This document shows positions 62,192 to 64,000 of a DNA stretch of 64,000 bases, piece by piece. The DNA lies in the NCBI RefSeq assembly GCF_000426625.1, contig NZ_KE384548.1:62001-126000 (forward strand). Reading direction: 5' to 3'. The translations under genes were made by a program, and so were the position numbers. The notes below the pieces were generated by a model, which searched no databases, was not told the origin of the DNA, and worked only from the letters and a program-made list of their open reading frames with translations. This stretch comes from Psychrilyobacter atlanticus DSM 19335 (GTDB taxonomy: Bacteria > Fusobacteriota > Fusobacteriia > Fusobacteriales > Fusobacteriaceae). The stretch's first letter is position 1. Each line of letters starts with the position of its first letter.

Positions 62192-63313
62192 ATGAAAAAA
62201 TTAATGTTTCTATTAATATTAGTGAGTTTTTTATTGATAGGTTGTGGGAAAAAAGCAGAAAAATCTAAAAAAGCTGTTTTGGACATGAGTTGGGAAGAGA
62301 TTGAAAAAAATGCTGATGGGCAGAGTGTTTCTATAACAATGTGGGGAGGAAGCAAGGAGATCAATAAATATTATGATGAATTTATAGCTCCTAATTTGAA
62401 AAAAGAATATAACATAACTTTAAAGAGGGTACCGGTTACAGATATCAGACAGCCTCTGAATAAACTGGTTATCGAGAAAGAAGCTAATAAAATAAATGGT
62501 AGTACAGATGTTATCTGGCTCAATGGAGAAAATTTTAAATTTGCTAAAACTAATGGAATTTTATTGGGAGATATCAACTCTAAGATGCCAAATATAGAAG
62601 GTGTAGATCCAAATGCTCTTAGGAGTGATTTTGGTGAGCCGGTAGATGGATTAGAAGCACCTCTAGGACAGGCTAACTTTATAATGATAACAGAGGTTAA
62701 GAATCCTCCTAAGACAGCAGCAGAACTTCGATCATGGGTAATGAAAAATCCAGGAAGGTTTACTTATTCCAACCCCAATGACTTTGTGGGAAATGCCTTT
62801 ATAAGGACGTTGGCTGTAGATATATTAGGAAGAGATGATTTTACAGTGGAAGAGATGGGGCCAGTATGGGACTACTTAAATGAAATAAAACCTTATCTAT
62901 GGAGGGAAGGAAAAACATATCCTGAATCTTCAGAAAGAAATCACGAATTGTTTGCTAATGGAGAGGTTGATTTTTCTATCAGTTACACTCCTAGTATTGT
63001 AGAAAATAAAGTGACTTTAGGTGAGTTTCCTAAAGATACATATCCATATGTAATGAGTGTAGGAAGTTTTACAAACAATCACTATCTAACTATAGCTAAA
63101 AATACACAAAACCCAGAAGCAGCTTTGGTTTTTATAAACTATATGATCTCAAATGATCCTCAAGAGGAAAAGATGAAGTCTTCAGTCTGGGGAGACGGAG
63201 CAGTTACTAAAAAATTAAAGGAAGAGTTGTTTACACCTCAATTGGAGGAGTTATCACCAGAGGTAACAGAAGGGATAAAAGATGAATGGTATGAAAAAGT
63301 GGCAAAAGCTTAA
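62192..63313 (+). CDS. YnjB-like ABC transporter substrate-binding lipoprotein
   Basis: 373 residues. The lipobox LLIGC (Cys about 18) follows a hydrophobic signal. SVSITMWGGSKEINKYYDEF, NGSTDVIWLNGENFKFAKTN, APLGQANFIMITE and RFTYSNPNDFVGNAFIRT resemble E. coli YnjB, a member of the extracellular solute-binding family 1. SD AAAGGGGGAG. The permease gene overlaps by 23 bases. The ligand is unknown; the setting next to selenium/sulfur genes suggests a sulfur- or selenium-containing solute. Confidence 0.85.
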   Translation: MKKLMFLLILVSFLLIGCGKKAEKSKKAVLDMSWEEIEKNADGQSVSITMWGGSKEINKYYDEFIAPNLKKEYNITLKRVPVTDIRQPLNKLVIEKEANKINGSTDVIWLNGENFKFAKTNGILLGDINSKMPNIEGVDPNALRSDFGEPVDGLEAPLGQANFIMITEVKNPPKTAAELRSWVMKNPGRFTYSNPNDFVGNAFIRTLAVDILGRDDFTVEEMGPVWDYLNEIKPYLWREGKTYPESSERNHELFANGEVDFSISYTPSIVENKVTLGEFPKDTYPYVMSVGSFTNNHYLTIAKNTQNPEAALVFINYMISNDPQEEKMKSSVWGDGAVTKKLKEELFTPQLEELSPEVTEGIKDEWYEKVAKA

Positions 63314-64000
63314 GAATCACCTGGGAATCCTGCCCAGCATCATTGTGATGTTGCTATTATTTTGGAGTGGAATATTGAAATCTTTTCAGCAGATATTTGA
63401 TTATAAATTACTGGAAAAAGTAATAAATAAGGGAGAATTTTTAAATTCTTTGGTTTATACAGCCAAATTAAGTCTGTGCTCTATAATTTTAGTGGGGCTA
63501 ATATCCCTTTTGGGAATATATGTTCTCTACCTTCTCAGTACAGAGGTCGATCTGATAAAATTAAACGGGATAAAGATGTTTTTTTTGTCACCTATGTATA
63601 TTCCCTATCTTTTGGGAGGATATATGATCTCGAACCTGATTGGCCAGAGTGGTATTATCTCTACTCTATGTTATAGGTTGGGATGTATTCATAAGATGGA
63701 TCAATTCCCGATTTTGGTCAATGAGAGTCATGGATATTCAATTATATTGACCTATGGATGGAAGGCCAGCCCCTTTGTCGTTCTCATGGTCTATTCAACG
63801 ATGATAAAAATAAATAATGAATGGCTGGATGTGGCTAAAGTCTATGGGGTAAATAGGTATCATTTTTTTAAAGAGGTGGTATTTCCAATAATATTTCCTA
63901 TTTATTTGAGTTCATTGTTTGTAGTTTTTGCTCATATATTTGCTTCATTTGAGGTTCCCTATCTTTTGGGAGTAACCTATCCTAGGACTCTACCAGTTTT
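63291..64000 (+). CDS. YnjC-like ABC transporter permease (5' part)
   Basis: Starts ATG 63291 within the 3' end of the binding-protein gene and is open to the window end (236 codons seen). Membrane segments: LGILPSIIVMLLLFWSGIL, SLCSIILVGLISLLGIYVLY, FFLSPMYIPYLLGGYMI and ILTYGWKASPFVVLMVYS. The cytoplasmic EAA-type loop is EWLDVAKVYGVNRYHFFKEV. E. coli YnjC is a double-length permease, so a second half and an ATPase (YnjD-like) may follow outside the window. Confidence 0.85.
   Translation, partial: MKKWQKLKNHLGILPSIIVMLLLFWSGILKSFQQIFDYKLLEKVINKGEFLNSLVYTAKLSLCSIILVGLISLLGIYVLYLLSTEVDLIKLNGIKMFFLSPMYIPYLLGGYMISNLIGQSGIISTLCYRLGCIHKMDQFPILVNESHGYSIILTYGWKASPFVVLMVYSTMIKINNEWLDVAKVYGVNRYHFFKEVVFPIIFPIYLSSLFVVFAHIFASFEVPYLLGVTYPRTLPV

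Overview
The window looks like AT-rich DNA from a member of the Fusobacteriota, most likely a marine or sediment relative of Psychrilyobacter, Ilyobacter or Propionigenium. The basis is the very low GC content, two small outer-membrane barrels whose signal peptides start MKKI(I/L)LGL.ALSAIS (a fusobacterial style), and the gene repertoire: a fused Nfn-type transhydrogenase, AdhE, AGCS/SSS/YfcC carriers and a Sec tRNA. This is inference; no 16S gene is present. No insertion sequence, prophage, CRISPR array or rRNA was seen.

Layout. 0-4 kb: an SSS symporter tail, then bioB, a degenerate Fic gene and bioC. 4-8 kb (minus strand): guaA behind a guanine riboswitch and terminator, then cobO, a DUF1858 gene and an Mrp ATPase. 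8-10 kb: parA, parB and a small third gene. 10-15 kb: two outer-membrane barrels, a YfcC carrier, and guaB behind a second purine riboswitch. 15.9-22 kb: an ilvE-D-B-N-C operon preceded by an Ile-rich leader peptide and attenuator. 22-26 kb: a PhoB/PhoR-like pair and a BMP-family lipoprotein. 26-33 kb: an rRNA methyltransferase, about 1 kb of spaced iterons with a DnaA box, a replication initiator, udk, exoIII, a tRNA methyltransferase and a PHP protein. 34-41 kb: fused NfnAB, pullulanase, an L,D-transpeptidase, a thioredoxin-like protein, a lipoprotein and an 18-residue cationic peptide. 41-52 kb: a D-serine/D-threonine type enzyme with divergent HTH-cupin regulator, a small alarmone synthetase, selC, and MerR, MarR, MATE, DMT and AGCS genes. 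52-58 kb: adhE, a crcB pair and a CCG-domain Fe-S protein. 58 kb to the end: a rhodanese/TVP38/ABC-transporter locus resembling the E. coli ydjXYZ-ynjABCDE region.

Two stories stand out. First, selenium: selC (45097-45193) lies in the same window as a rhodanese lipoprotein whose catalytic Cys codon is UGA (61805), with the reading frame continuing through a normal rhodanese C-terminus. Between it and a Cys-less rhodanese-TVP38 fusion sits a tiny gene (59858-59956) with its own promoter and SD. It reads FNUAUIADKL through two in-frame UGAs followed by a SECIS-like hairpin. I do not recognise this small protein, and it is the best candidate here for something undescribed.

Second, replication and segregation: the initiator gene, widely spaced iterons, a perfect DnaA box, parAB and repeated GCAACGTGACGTTGC palindromes (candidate parS) suggest a second replicon (chromid or megaplasmid), or a chromosome using a plasmid-type origin, that carries guaA, guaB, ilv and bio genes. 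Iteron-like sequences also recur outside the origin as single copies, as 25-bp palindromes, and inside ribosome-binding regions.
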